Positions 1-8,907 are shown, numbered from the stretch's first letter. The stretch: 38,842 nt of DNA from Gaoshiqia sp050298035 (GCA_050298035.1 JBNKTK010000022.1:1-38842); one strand, 5' to 3'. Notes: generated by a model not told the origin, from the letters alone. Made by a program: numbers and translations.

Positions 1-445
1 CAACAATAACTAACAATTCATAGAATAATTTGTCTTCTTGCACTATTTGAGGAATAGATTTAAAAAGAGGTTCAATGGCTTGTCCTCGATGAGTTCCTTT
101 GGCACTTGACCATACATAAACATCCGAACCGCTTGAAATATGCTCTTTAATTGGCGATGCAGAATGTGCAGTCGGTATTCCTTTTACAATTGCACCTGGT
201 TGTGTCGGGAACACATACCGAAGACCATAGATTAAAAATTCGATGAAGGAATTAATATTGACTTTTCGCTTTTTAGAATCAATCAAGCCAGCAATCTTGC
301 ATCTATTCAATACCTCGGATATTTCAGATGGACTGATTTTCAATGATTTAGCCAAATCGGAATTATACCAATCATCATGCTTTAAGGCTATGATTTTCAA
401 TAAAACTACGATATCCTGGGGACGCATCCCGTTATGCTTTTTCAT
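1..445 (-). CDS. Partial helix-turn-helix protein (C-terminus off the left edge)
   Basis: An open minus-strand frame starts with ATG at 445 and is still open after 148 codons at base 1, so the gene is cut by the window edge. The N-terminus (MKKHNGMRPQDIVVLLKI) leads into a winged-helix-like segment in which 'SDLAKSLKISPSEISEVLNR' resembles a recognition helix. It continues with a 'YGLRYVFPTQPGAIVKGIP' stretch that looks conserved and is not part of a simple HTH. I recall similar two-part proteins being annotated only as hypothetical or MarR-like, sometimes near nucleotidyltransferase genes, but I cannot confirm that here. A 19-bp palindrome lies 13 bp before the start. No partner gene is visible because downstream sequence is missing. 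A plus-strand frame at 243-485 is its antisense shadow. Confidence 0.72.
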   Translation of the reverse strand, partial: MKKHNGMRPQDIVVLLKIIALKHDDWYNSDLAKSLKISPSEISEVLNRCKIAGLIDSKKRKVNINSFIEFLIYGLRYVFPTQPGAIVKGIPTAHSASPIKEHISSGSDVYVWSSAKGTHRGQAIEPLFKSIPQIVQEDKLFYELLVIV

Positions 446-458
446 ACTCAATATTTTC

Positions 459-477
459 AATTCGCGATTCGCGAATT
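459..477. promoter_or_regulatory. 19-bp perfect palindrome upstream of the HTH gene, candidate operator
   Basis: AATTCGCGA-T-TCGCGAATT is a perfect inverted repeat with a single central base. It lies 13 bp upstream of the ATG at 445. A 9-bp half-site palindrome directly before a DNA-binding-protein gene is the usual layout for autoregulation. That role is inferred, not shown. Confidence 0.45.
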
Positions 478-571
478 ACGAATAGTCAAATATATAAAAT
501 TAAACTGAGATCGCATGCAATATGTGTGGGCTTCCCTAACTATCAGATTAAGTCGTAGCTAATTCAAATAT

Positions 572-750
572 GCACAGAGACCAAACGAAAAACAGCCATC
601 CCTTCAAGGTTTCAAAAACCTTGAAGGGATGGGAAGGCGAGTTACAAGCTCAACAACAACCCCGCTAGTGCAAATGCGTGTTTTCTCTCTCAACGACAAA
701 ATCCCAATCCTGCCAAATTGCACGCAGATCACGGATTGGAGGGAGCGGGG
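572..750. repeat. 179-bp direct repeat, copy 1, with long hairpin
   Basis: This segment matches 2501-2679 at the same length with about 9 mismatches (about 95% identity), and similarity stops abruptly on both sides. It contains a perfect 16-bp stem with a 3-base loop at 597-631. It also has a 7-bp inverted repeat, CCCCGCT (660-666) with AGCGGGG (744-750). The rest of the 446-790 gap holds only the palindrome at 459-477. A short open frame inside the repeat starts within the hairpin arm and is not supported as a gene. It could be a MITE/REP-like element or a structured RNA. Confidence 0.8.
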
Positions 751-790
751 AACTAACTCATGCTTTGCCGTTCTTGTCATTTTAGAAGGC

Positions 791-2275
791 TTAATAATGT
801 TTAAATTCAGCCCATAATTCTGATATGGGTTTTATTGGGTTGCGACATATTGTAATCGTTAGTCCGTGTTCTTCATTGTTTATCCCATAGGTATTTGTAA
901 TAATTTCCATGATTTCAACATCAGAGAAATATCTGTTTAAATAGTCATCAGGATAACCAATAAAAATTGCAATTGAAGCTTCTGGATTAACCGGCCCCCA
1001 GTAATAATAGCTTGAAATACCACTTGAGGCCTCCGGCAGGTCATATTTTTTCCTATAATGATTGATTGCTCCGGCTTCTCCATAATTTCCTGTTATAATA
1101 ATTGTGCGTATTTGTTCTTCTTTTGACAAGCCATGATAAACATTTGAAACAGAATTCACCAGTTCTGGCCAACCAATCATTTCGCGGAAATCATAACGGA
1201 TATCGGCAATCCCTAAGTTTATGATCTTTTCAATCGATAATATTGGAAGCCAGACAGGACTTGTTAAAATTGTACTTAACAGAAGCAATCCAGGAATTGC
1301 AGACTTAAGCCAGTTTAGTCGCTTATTTATGATTAATTGTTCTATTAATACCGAACCGCCAGCGAGTAGGGCCGGATAAGCCGGAGCCAGATAATATGAC
1401 TTGCCTTTCATCAATAAAAAGATCAGTAGCGCAATAACATAAATCCAACCGAGTGCCTGATAATTCTTCCCTTTTTCGTTTATGAAGAAAAACAAAATAC
1501 CTGCAATCCAAATAGGAAGATTGAGAGGGTGTAAAATGAAAACTTGTTCAAAGAGAAATTGTAATGCGGATGTGCTTTCATCTTGTCTCAATGCTTGTAG
1601 ATGCTCAAGAACCGGAAAATCATTATGAACTTGCCACAAAATATTGGGGAGAAATACCACCAGTGCAATCGCAACACCAAGCCATAACCATTTTTTCGCA
1701 AGCATTATTCTGTGCTTCCCAATTAGAATACCCAAAAAAATGGCAAATGCTAAAAATGCAGCTGAGTATTTAGTCAGTAAGCCTAATCCCAAAGCTAATC
1801 CAACTAACAACCAGTACTTTTGATTAGAGGTATTTATGAGTCTTAGGAGTAAATAACAGATAACCACCCAGAAAAACTGATCAAATGGAATGGTCTGAAA
1901 CTGGGTTCCTGCAACCAAATAAACCGGGGCTACCATAACAGTTATTGCGCCCAGTATCTGAGCAAATAATTTTCCTCCCATTTCCTTGGCCATAAGTCCG
2001 GTTAAAAAAACCACAACAGAACTTAACAAAGCTGGAAAAAATCTTAATCCCCACAGTGTTTCGCCAAACAAAGCAATTGTAATCTTAGCAAAAAAAGGAG
2101 TTAGCGGTGGCATGTCGACATAACCCAAAGCAAGATGTTTAGAACAATCGATGAAATATAACTCATCTCTATGAAATCCATATTGACCATTAGTTAGTAC
2201 ATGTATAAATAAATTGACCAATGATATCCCCAGTATCATTAACAACTCCCGATATTTAGCTTTAATTTTTGGCAT
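791..2275 (-). CDS. Polytopic membrane glycosyltransferase, GT39/ArnT-like
   Basis: A protein of about 494 residues with many hydrophobic segments. The first periplasmic loop carries the family signature 'GFHRDELYFIDCSKHLALGY' followed by 'DMPPLTPFFAKI'. This acidic, proline-bearing loop after the first membrane span is typical of GT-C enzymes of the PMT/ArnT type, which use a polyprenyl-phosphate sugar donor and transfer a sugar outside the membrane. Acceptor and sugar cannot be told from sequence. The open frame extends to a GTG at 2299. I chose ATG 2275 because it still leaves a short cytoplasmic tail before the first span, but GTG remains possible. The gene stands alone between two 179-bp repeats and looks AT-rich compared with the core genes to the right. 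Confidence 0.85.
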   Translation of the reverse strand: MPKIKAKYRELLMILGISLVNLFIHVLTNGQYGFHRDELYFIDCSKHLALGYVDMPPLTPFFAKITIALFGETLWGLRFFPALLSSVVVFLTGLMAKEMGGKLFAQILGAITVMVAPVYLVAGTQFQTIPFDQFFWVVICYLLLRLINTSNQKYWLLVGLALGLGLLTKYSAAFLAFAIFLGILIGKHRIMLAKKWLWLGVAIALVVFLPNILWQVHNDFPVLEHLQALRQDESTSALQFLFEQVFILHPLNLPIWIAGILFFFINEKGKNYQALGWIYVIALLIFLLMKGKSYYLAPAYPALLAGGSVLIEQLIINKRLNWLKSAIPGLLLLSTILTSPVWLPILSIEKIINLGIADIRYDFREMIGWPELVNSVSNVYHGLSKEEQIRTIIITGNYGEAGAINHYRKKYDLPEASSGISSYYYWGPVNPEASIAIFIGYPDDYLNRYFSDVEIMEIITNTYGINNEEHGLTITICRNPIKPISELWAEFKHY

Positions 2276-2500
2276 ATCAGATTGTTTAATATTGCCCACA
2301 ATGTCGTTGAATATGTACCAGCTACACTTATTTCTCTATTCTCCTTTGAAAACACAAACGTATTGGCAAGTAGCTACAGCTATCACCAAACCCATGTTTT
2401 CAGCGAGATTCCTAAAATTAAATTTATTTTTTGAGATTGCAGGTAAGTTAACTGATGGAGTCAAGTTCTTTTCTTTTTACCGATAACTATAAGGAAATAA

Positions 2501-2679
2501 GCACAGCGACCAAACGAAAAACAGCCATCCCTTCAAGGTTTCAGGAACCTTGAAGGGATGGGAAGGCGAGTTACAAGCTCAACAACAACCCCGCTAGCGC
2601 AAATGCGTGTCTTCTCCCTCAACGACAAAATCTCAATCCTGCCAAATTGCACGCAGATCACAGATTGGAGGGAGCGAGG
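2501..2679. repeat. 179-bp direct repeat, copy 2, with long hairpin
   Basis: Second copy of the element at 572-750, same orientation. The hairpin at 2526-2560 keeps a 15-bp perfect stem plus one G-T pair where copy 1 has A-T. Only loop and near-loop bases differ within the hairpin, which suggests structure rather than protein coding is what is kept. The outer inverted repeat is slightly decayed (AGCGAGG). The rest of the 2276-2740 gap is AT-rich and I see nothing else in it. Confidence 0.8.
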
Positions 2680-2740
2680 GAGTTTTGATATAAAACCGGA
2701 CAAGTATCTGTCAAAGAAAAGAATTATATTCCTGCTTAAA

Positions 2741-3919
2741 CTATTTCTTCCAGAACATGTCCTCTTCAGGTATCATTTTATTCTTTCCCACACCAAAAGG
2801 GGTAAACTTCTTAATACTAAACAGATACCATGCACTTGAAGATACAAATGGTTCGGTGTATTCTGGTTGATAAAGCTGTCCGTCACCAAATCTTGTGCTA
2901 TTTCCGTTCGAAGCATACGGGATACCCCAACTATCTTCATAAACTGAACTTTTTATAATCGCTTTTTCCAGCTCTCCAAGATAAAAGGTTGCTTTTTCGA
3001 CCATTTCAGCCTCATTAAAAGCTACAACCATTTCGCCTAATCCCTCAAACCAAATATTATCTTTATCCAAATCAAAACAGTAACCAGATATAACATTATC
3101 AGATGCCACTGCTGTTTTCGTAACACGAAACATATCAGCTTCGGTCAAGGTTTCACTTGGGAAACCTTCAAAAGCACAATAACTCCAAGAGTGCAGATCC
3201 AAGGCGTAATTAAACTGATCCCATCCTGTTGTAAGGCTGTTTTTATCCATATTCCATCTTTCTTTTTCAAGAAATTGTAATATCTTCTTGTGAAAATCGG
3301 AGTATCCGGGAACTGCGTTAAATGCATCAATCATTCCTTCGGTAACCTGAAGGTTAATAAGCGTGTTGCCATCATATCCTCCATATAAACCGCCTTCGGT
3401 ATTTTGTAAACCTCTGAGCCAGTTCTCCAATTCCGAAGCTAATCGATTATATTTAACGTTTCCTGTTTTGTTTTTGTAATTATTTAAAGCGATTAATAAC
3501 CATGCATTATCCCCCATCCATTGATGTTTGTCAATGGGATTACCATTCGCGTATCTAAACTGCGCAAATCCACCTGAATCTTTATGAAATTCAGATTCAA
3601 TCCTACCATCAAAGAAATCGAAAATTTTTTCTGCCCTATCAATTTTATCATACAACATGAAAACCATAGCAGCTAAAGCATTATCATAAAGAGAAACATT
3701 GCTACTGACACTACTTGGCACCAGTCCGTTTTGCAATTGCAGATTGTTAAACCAATTAAGTACTTGCTGTTCTGTATTTTCCTGTCCTTCAATAGCAGGT
3801 TTTTCTGTTTGTTCAGAAACAACTGTTTGAGGCTCTTCTTCTTCACAGGAAATGACTGAGAAGAAAATAAAAATTGCAATAAGGCATTTAATAATCAATT
3901 TCATCATTATTCGTTGCAT
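2741..3919 (-). CDS. Lipoprotein of unknown function, possible alpha/alpha-barrel
   Basis: A 392-residue protein with a lipoprotein signal: a short basic start, a hydrophobic core, and a lipobox ending in SVIS-C, followed by acidic residues (CEEEEP), a common lipoprotein export context in Bacteroidota. The mature part is rich in Trp, Tyr and Asn with repeating helical hairpins such as 'DNAWLLIALNNYKNKTGN' and 'GLYGGYDGNTLINLQVTEG'. That recalls six-hairpin (alpha/alpha toroid) carbohydrate-active or terpenoid-type folds. I cannot assign an activity or catalytic residue. ATG 3919 was chosen for an AAGAG motif upstream; in-frame ATGs at 3907 and 3904 would give a more standard signal peptide. 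It stands alone, and its relation to the glycosyltransferase downstream is unknown. Confidence 0.75.
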   Translation of the reverse strand: MQRIMMKLIIKCLIAIFIFFSVISCEEEEPQTVVSEQTEKPAIEGQENTEQQVLNWFNNLQLQNGLVPSSVSSNVSLYDNALAAMVFMLYDKIDRAEKIFDFFDGRIESEFHKDSGGFAQFRYANGNPIDKHQWMGDNAWLLIALNNYKNKTGNVKYNRLASELENWLRGLQNTEGGLYGGYDGNTLINLQVTEGMIDAFNAVPGYSDFHKKILQFLEKERWNMDKNSLTTGWDQFNYALDLHSWSYCAFEGFPSETLTEADMFRVTKTAVASDNVISGYCFDLDKDNIWFEGLGEMVVAFNEAEMVEKATFYLGELEKAIIKSSVYEDSWGIPYASNGNSTRFGDGQLYQPEYTEPFVSSSAWYLFSIKKFTPFGVGKNKMIPEEDMFWKK

Positions 3920-4007
3920 TTACTCTTGTAAAATTATTAAGAGTCTGTTCAAAATTTATTCGAAAAGATGAAAAAATTAAAATTCACCCCATTCATGAAG
4001 GGTGATC

Positions 4008-4055
4008 TTTGATTTTTCGGGCTCCCCCAAACCCTCGGGAGCCCGAAAAATCAAA
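4008..4055. terminator. Long hairpin between lipoprotein gene and pepO
   Basis: A perfect 19-bp stem (left arm 4008-4026, right arm 4037-4055) with a 10-base loop. It has a GC-rich core (CGGGCTCCC) and flanking A/T runs within the stem, so it can act in both directions. It lies just past the pepO stop on the minus strand and is a plausible terminator for pepO. The stem is longer than needed for termination. Confidence 0.6.
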
Positions 4056-4082
4056 ATTCAAGAGATTTAAACTGGCTCTGAA

Positions 4083-6134
4083 TTACCAGATTTTCACCCG
4101 AAGGCTGTCGGGGCGCCACATGGCATCACCTTCTTTTATATTGAAGGTTTTGTAAAAAGCGTCCATATCGGCCAATGGGCCATTTATCCGGTACTTGGCA
4201 GGCGAGTGCACGTCGGTACGAACCTGGTTGGCAACAGCCTCGGGCCTCATGTTCAACATCCAGGCCATGGCGTAGCCCAAAAAGAAGCGTTCATCGGGCG
4301 AAAAGCCAGCAATCACCTTATTTTTACGGTACTGCTCCGTTTGCTGAAAGGCTTGGTAGCCCATCATAATCCCACCCAAATCGGCAATATTTTCGCCTTG
4401 GGTCATCGAACCGTTAATATGCAGGCTATCAACAGCCACATAGCCGTCGTACTGATCAACAATCATCGCTGTTTTTGAGTAAAACCGGATGCTGTCTTCG
4501 GGGGTCCACCAGTTGTTCAGGTTGCCCTTCTCGTCGTATTTGCTCCCCTGGTCATCGAACCCGTGTGTCATTTCGTGACCAAAAGTAGACCCGCCAATGA
4601 TGGCATAAAGGATGGCATCATCAGCCATTTTCCGCTCGTACCCGGGAACCATGATGTTACATCCGGGAACCACGATCTCGTTATTCGACGGACTGTAATA
4701 GGCATTGTACGTTTGCGGCTGCATGTGCCACTCGGTCCGGTCAACCGGCTTCCCGAATTTCGCGAAATTGTATTGCGTATACCAACGATTGGCATTTATC
4801 ACATTCTGAACATACGATGCCTCCCGGCTTACCTCCAGCGAACTCAAATCTTTCCATTTATCCGGATAGCCCACTTTCATGATCATGACATCCAGCTTAT
4901 GAAGCGCTTTCACCTTTGTTTCAGCGGTCATCCAATCGAGGTTTTTTATACGTTCGGCATATACCGACTTAATTGAATTCCCGATTTCAAGCAGTTTTTC
5001 TTTTGTTCCGGCCGGAAGGTAATCAGCCACATAAACTTGCCCGATTAAATCGCCCAGTGCCCAGTTTGTTGTTCTCACAATCCTTTTCCAACGCGGGCGA
5101 GGCTCTTCAATTCCACGCAACGTTTTTGAGTAGAAGTTGAAAACGGTCATATAGGTTTTATCATCCAGGTACGTGCTCAAGCCCCTCAGGAAATGCAGTT
5201 TCAAATAGTCCTTCCAAACAGCCAGCGGATAAGTCTTCAGGCAACCATCCAGTGCGGCAATAAATTCAGGCTGCCCGACAATAACCGTATCAATTTCGGT
5301 AAAGCCAAGCCCGCCGGTAAATGCAGTCCAGTCAAAATTTACCGACTGATCGGTCAATTGCTTAAACGACAATTTCGTGTAGTTTTTCAGCGGGTCGCGC
5401 GTGTCCTCAATTTTACGGGATGCTTTTGCCAGGTCGGTTTCAAGCTTCATCAAGTTGCTGGCTGCCGCTTTGGCATTTTCGGCATCGTAGCCAAGAATAC
5501 GGAACATGCTGTCGAGGTAATTCACAAATTCGCCCCGGATCATTTTTGCCCGTTCATCTGTAGCAAAATAGTATTCGCGGTCGGGCAAGCTTAGTCCTCC
5601 CTGATAAATGTTGATGGCCATTTTGCTGCTGATCTTGTCATCCTGTCCAACGAAGATATCCAGCATTGGCGATGCCGAAACCAAATGAACAAATGCCGCC
5701 TGTGTCATCAACTCCGGGATGGATGTGATTGCATCAATTTGTGCCAGGTAATCTTTAAGTGGAGTAATTCCGTTTTCATTTAAACGAACGCTGTCCATTC
5801 CCGAGAAAAAGAAATCACCTATTTTCTGTTTGTTACTCCCCGGTTCGGCATCGGTTTTTGCTGCAGCCGACTCACAAATGTTACGCACCTGCGCATTTAC
5901 TGTATCCTCAATAATTTGGAAGATGCCATTGTATTGCTCACTTGCCGGAATTGGATTCTCTTTGAACCACTTTCCATTGGCAAACAGGAAAAAGTCATCA
6001 CCCGGATTAACCGTCGAGTCAATGTGGGCAGCCAGGGCATCAGGTCCGTTTTCTCTCCCCGAAGGGTTTAAAGTGCAGGATACGGTCCCCAGCAAAGCCA
6101 TCAAGATTAATAAAGAAAAGTTGTACGTTCTCAT
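4083..6134 (-). CDS. pepO: M13 family zinc metallopeptidase (PepO/neprilysin type), lipoprotein
   Basis: 683 residues, the usual length for bacterial PepO. The start is a lipoprotein signal ending in GTVSC, so the enzyme is probably anchored in the cell envelope. The zinc site is complete: HEMTH at residues 520-524 and GENIADLGG with Glu581 as third ligand and Asp585. 'NAYYSPSNNEIVVP' is the conserved substrate-binding stretch of the family, and the extreme C-terminus carries the typical tryptophan (VKIW). M13 enzymes cut oligopeptides of limited size. The gene is monocistronic, with a hairpin downstream at 4008-4055 and a separate GSIII gene upstream that has its own terminator. Nothing is missing or unusual in the core. 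Confidence 0.95.
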   Translation of the reverse strand: MRTYNFSLLILMALLGTVSCTLNPSGRENGPDALAAHIDSTVNPGDDFFLFANGKWFKENPIPASEQYNGIFQIIEDTVNAQVRNICESAAAKTDAEPGSNKQKIGDFFFSGMDSVRLNENGITPLKDYLAQIDAITSIPELMTQAAFVHLVSASPMLDIFVGQDDKISSKMAINIYQGGLSLPDREYYFATDERAKMIRGEFVNYLDSMFRILGYDAENAKAAASNLMKLETDLAKASRKIEDTRDPLKNYTKLSFKQLTDQSVNFDWTAFTGGLGFTEIDTVIVGQPEFIAALDGCLKTYPLAVWKDYLKLHFLRGLSTYLDDKTYMTVFNFYSKTLRGIEEPRPRWKRIVRTTNWALGDLIGQVYVADYLPAGTKEKLLEIGNSIKSVYAERIKNLDWMTAETKVKALHKLDVMIMKVGYPDKWKDLSSLEVSREASYVQNVINANRWYTQYNFAKFGKPVDRTEWHMQPQTYNAYYSPSNNEIVVPGCNIMVPGYERKMADDAILYAIIGGSTFGHEMTHGFDDQGSKYDEKGNLNNWWTPEDSIRFYSKTAMIVDQYDGYVAVDSLHINGSMTQGENIADLGGIMMGYQAFQQTEQYRKNKVIAGFSPDERFFLGYAMAWMLNMRPEAVANQVRTDVHSPAKYRINGPLADMDAFYKTFNIKEGDAMWRPDSLRVKIW

Positions 6135-6256
6135 TTTGTATCAGTGTCAAAAAGTTATTTTACTTGTTTGTTTTCAGTCAATAAGAATAATTACACCATC
6201 AAACGACAATTGATGATCAAATATTCTGACTGTCGGGATTAAATGTGGCTATCAAA

Positions 6257-6290
6257 CAAAAAACCCTGCAACACGTGCAGGGTCTTTTGT
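6257..6290 (-). terminator. Rho-independent terminator of glnN
   Basis: ACCCTGCA (6263-6270) pairs with TGCAGGGT (6276-6283) around a 5-base loop. On the minus strand it is followed by a run of Ts. It lies about 20 bp past the GSIII stop. Confidence 0.85.
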
Positions 6291-6310
6291 TATACCGAAT
6301 GGATTTATAA

Positions 6311-8500
6311 TTACTTCACAAAAAGAAGTTCTCTGTATTTTGGAAGAGGCCACAATTCATTATCAACGGCCAACTCCAGTTTATCGATGTGATAACGGAT
6401 ATCATCCAGGTACGGGGCAACAGTCATCTCGTAAGCTTTTGCTTTCTCAACAGCATCGTCAATGACATTTGCCACTTTACGGGCTTCAACCATTTCCTTC
6501 ACTTTTGCTTTGATCGAAGAAATATGACCGCCAATCTCACGGATCAATTCCAAGCGTCCAGCAGCCAGAGTTTCAAATTCATCAGCAGAGAAAACCTCTT
6601 TCAGGTTTTTCACATTTTCCAGCAAGGTTGTTTGATACTGAACGGCTGTAGGGACAATATGGTTAATTGCCAGGTCGCCAAGCACACGGGCTTCGATCTG
6701 GATTTTCATCGTGTATTTTTCGTATTCTACTTCGGCACGGCTTTCCAGCTCCTTATCACTAAGGACATCCATCTTTCCAAACAAAGCGACAGTATCCTTG
6801 CGTGTGTATGCTGAAATAGCTTCAGGAACGCTTCTTACGTTTGTCAGACCACGTCTTGCAGCTTCTTCCACCCACTCCTGACTATAACCGTTACCATCAA
6901 AACGAATTGGTTTTGATTCAATAATCAGGCGTTTCAGCACCTGGAAGATGGCTTCATCCTTCTTAATACCTTTTTCAATCAAACCATCCACTTCAATTTT
7001 AAACGTCTCCAACTGGGCAGCAACTGCTGTATTCAGTGCAATCAATGCAGTAGCACAGTTTGCAGAAGAACCAACGGCGCGGAACTCGAAACGGTTACCA
7101 GTAAATGCAAACGGAGAAGTCCGGTTGCGGTCGGTAGTATCCAGGATAATCTCAGGAATACGTCCAATATTTAGTTTCAAGGCCGTTTTTTCATCCGGGG
7201 TCATTTTGCGGTCAACAACTGCTTCTTCCATCAGGTCGAGCATCGTGCTCACTTCTGAACCCAGGAACACTGACAAAATTGAAGGAGGTGCTTCGTTGGC
7301 ACCCAACCGGTGGGCATTACCAGCTGACATGATACTTGCACGCAATAAATCCTGGTTGTCATAAACAGCCTTAATCGTGTTCACAACAAATGTCAGGAAC
7401 TGCAGGTTTGTTTTCGGGTTTTTACCAGGAGAGTACAGGTTTACGCCGGTATCGGTTGTCAGCGACCAGTTATTGTGTTTACCGGATCCGTTAATCGCGG
7501 CAAATGGTTTCTCGTGGAAAAGCACCTGGAATTTATGGCGACGGGCAATCTTCTTCATGATGTCCATCAACAACTGGTTATGGTCGTTGGCCAGGTTTGC
7601 TTCTTCAAAAATAGGAGCAACTTCAAACTGATTTGGCGCCACCTCGTTGTGACGGGTTTTTACCGGAATACCTAATTTGTATGCTTCGTTTTCCAGGTCT
7701 TCCATAAAGCGGTAAACCCGTGTCGGGATTGAGCTGAAATAGTGGTCATCCAACTGCTGGTCTTTTGATGAAGCGTGCCCCATCAACGTACGGCCTGTCA
7801 ACACTAAGTCGGGACGGGCGGCATACAGAGCCTCATCAATTAAAAAGTACTCCTGTTCCCAGCCCAGGTTAGCCTGCACCTTGGTAACTGTTTTGTCGAA
7901 ATACTGGCAAACAGCAGTTGCAGCTTTGTCTACTGCGTTAAGCGCACGAAGGAACGGGGTTTTGTAGTCCAACGCTTCGCCGGTGTACGAGATGAAGACA
8001 GTAGGGATACAAAGTGTTCCGTCTACAATGAAAGCAGGAGAAGAAGCATCCCAGGCCGTATAGCCGCGTGCTTCAAATGTTTGGCGAATACCACCACTTG
8101 GGAAAGAAGATGCATCCGGTTCTTGCTGGGCAAGCAGTTTTCCGGAGAAAGCCTCAACAACACCGCCATCTTCACCGTGAACGATGAATGCATCGTGTTT
8201 TTCAGCCGTTCCATCAGTCAGCGGATGGAACCAGTGTGTATAGTGGGTTGCCCCGTTTTCTGTTGCCCAGGCTTTCATGCCCTGAGCAACCTGATCTGCC
8301 ATTTTACGGTCAATCGGTGCACTGTTGTCAACGGCATCAATTACTGCTTTGTATGCCTCTTTTGACAAATATTTTTTCATTTTTGGCCTGTCAAATACAC
8401 TGATGCCATAATAATCCGAGGTCAGGTTATCCTCACGTCGAACCGTCATTGGTTCACGCGACAACACTTCCTGAAGTGCTTTAAATCTAAATTCAGCCAT
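6311..8500 (-). CDS. glnN: Glutamine synthetase type III
   Basis: Makes glutamine from glutamate, ammonia and ATP. The 729-residue length from ATG 8500 matches the GSIII class, which is much longer than types I and II. Class features include 'MAEFRFKALQEVLSRE' at the start, 'NGSGKHNNWSL' in the active-site region, 'GNRFEFRAVGSSANCA', and a long C-terminal helical part. The open frame runs 26 codons further up to 8578, but that extension lies across a promoter-like element and lacks family similarity, so I rejected it. There is no tyrosine adenylylation motif of the type I class. It has its own promoter and terminator. It is one of three GS-superfamily genes within about 8 kb. Confidence 0.95.
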   Translation of the reverse strand: MAEFRFKALQEVLSREPMTVRREDNLTSDYYGISVFDRPKMKKYLSKEAYKAVIDAVDNSAPIDRKMADQVAQGMKAWATENGATHYTHWFHPLTDGTAEKHDAFIVHGEDGGVVEAFSGKLLAQQEPDASSFPSGGIRQTFEARGYTAWDASSPAFIVDGTLCIPTVFISYTGEALDYKTPFLRALNAVDKAATAVCQYFDKTVTKVQANLGWEQEYFLIDEALYAARPDLVLTGRTLMGHASSKDQQLDDHYFSSIPTRVYRFMEDLENEAYKLGIPVKTRHNEVAPNQFEVAPIFEEANLANDHNQLLMDIMKKIARRHKFQVLFHEKPFAAINGSGKHNNWSLTTDTGVNLYSPGKNPKTNLQFLTFVVNTIKAVYDNQDLLRASIMSAGNAHRLGANEAPPSILSVFLGSEVSTMLDLMEEAVVDRKMTPDEKTALKLNIGRIPEIILDTTDRNRTSPFAFTGNRFEFRAVGSSANCATALIALNTAVAAQLETFKIEVDGLIEKGIKKDEAIFQVLKRLIIESKPIRFDGNGYSQEWVEEAARRGLTNVRSVPEAISAYTRKDTVALFGKMDVLSDKELESRAEVEYEKYTMKIQIEARVLGDLAINHIVPTAVQYQTTLLENVKNLKEVFSADEFETLAAGRLELIREIGGHISSIKAKVKEMVEARKVANVIDDAVEKAKAYEMTVAPYLDDIRYHIDKLELAVDNELWPLPKYRELLFVK

Positions 8501-8907
8501 TTTTGTCTGTTTATAATTAATATAATCTACTAGTTCTGTTCGGAGAAATTCAGCCAACACAAAAATACGCAATTTCAAGGCTTACCCTAATTTTTTCAAA
8601 GTTTTTAGTCGATTTTAAATGTATTTTTCAACACAAACCATGCTTTTATCTATACTATTCCCATTTTTCAATGCTTTTCTGCGAAAAAAAATATCAAAAA
8701 CCAAACCCATTCAAAAGAATTTTTACGGTTACCAAAACAAAAAATGATAGCCTAATTAACGAAATATTAAAAACCGATTATTAATTCTTGTTTTCAAACA
8801 GGTTGCCAGAAACACCTATATTTCTGAAATCGCTTGGTAAAAATCTGCCAATATCCGTAATTTGAAGTTTACGTAAAACAGAAAGCCAGATAAGCATTTG
8901 AAGAAAT
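8501..8907. other. Divergent intergenic region between two GS-family genes
   Basis: About 400 bp of AT-rich sequence between glnN (minus) and the type I-like GS gene (plus). It holds the glnN promoter-like element at 8560-8590. Near 8860 on the plus strand, GTAATTTG resembles a -7 element for the ligase gene, but no good -33 sits at the right distance. The small open frame here (8781-8981, minus) overlaps the real ligase start and is not a gene. No RNA gene recognised. Confidence 0.5.
8560..8590 (-). promoter_or_regulatory. Bacteroidota-type promoter of glnN
   Basis: On the minus strand, TTAG (8590-8587), a 19-base spacer, then TATTTTTG (8567-8560), against the consensus TTTG, 19 bases, TAnnTTTG. 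Transcription would start near 8553 and give a leader of about 50 bases before ATG 8500. Confidence 0.6.

Noticed and set aside
243..485. Plus-strand ORF of 80 codons
   Set aside because: Antisense to the better-supported HTH gene at 1-445 and without family-like sequence.
629..817. Plus-strand ORF in repeat copy 1 that shares its N-terminal peptide with an ORF in copy 2 (2558-2839)
   Set aside because: The ATG lies in the hairpin arm, similarity ends exactly at the repeat edge, the tails are unrelated, and changes between copies are not biased to silent sites. Explained by the DNA repeat.
572..2679. CRISPR array from the repeated hairpins
   Set aside because: Only two copies, 179 bp long and 1.75 kb apart; no short spacer pattern and no cas genes.
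4563..4976. 137-codon plus-strand ORF
   Set aside because: Shadow of the M13 peptidase gene, whose motifs and length are clear.
8501..8578. N-terminal extension of the GSIII frame
   Set aside because: Overlaps a promoter-like element; starting at 8500 gives the normal family length and start sequence.
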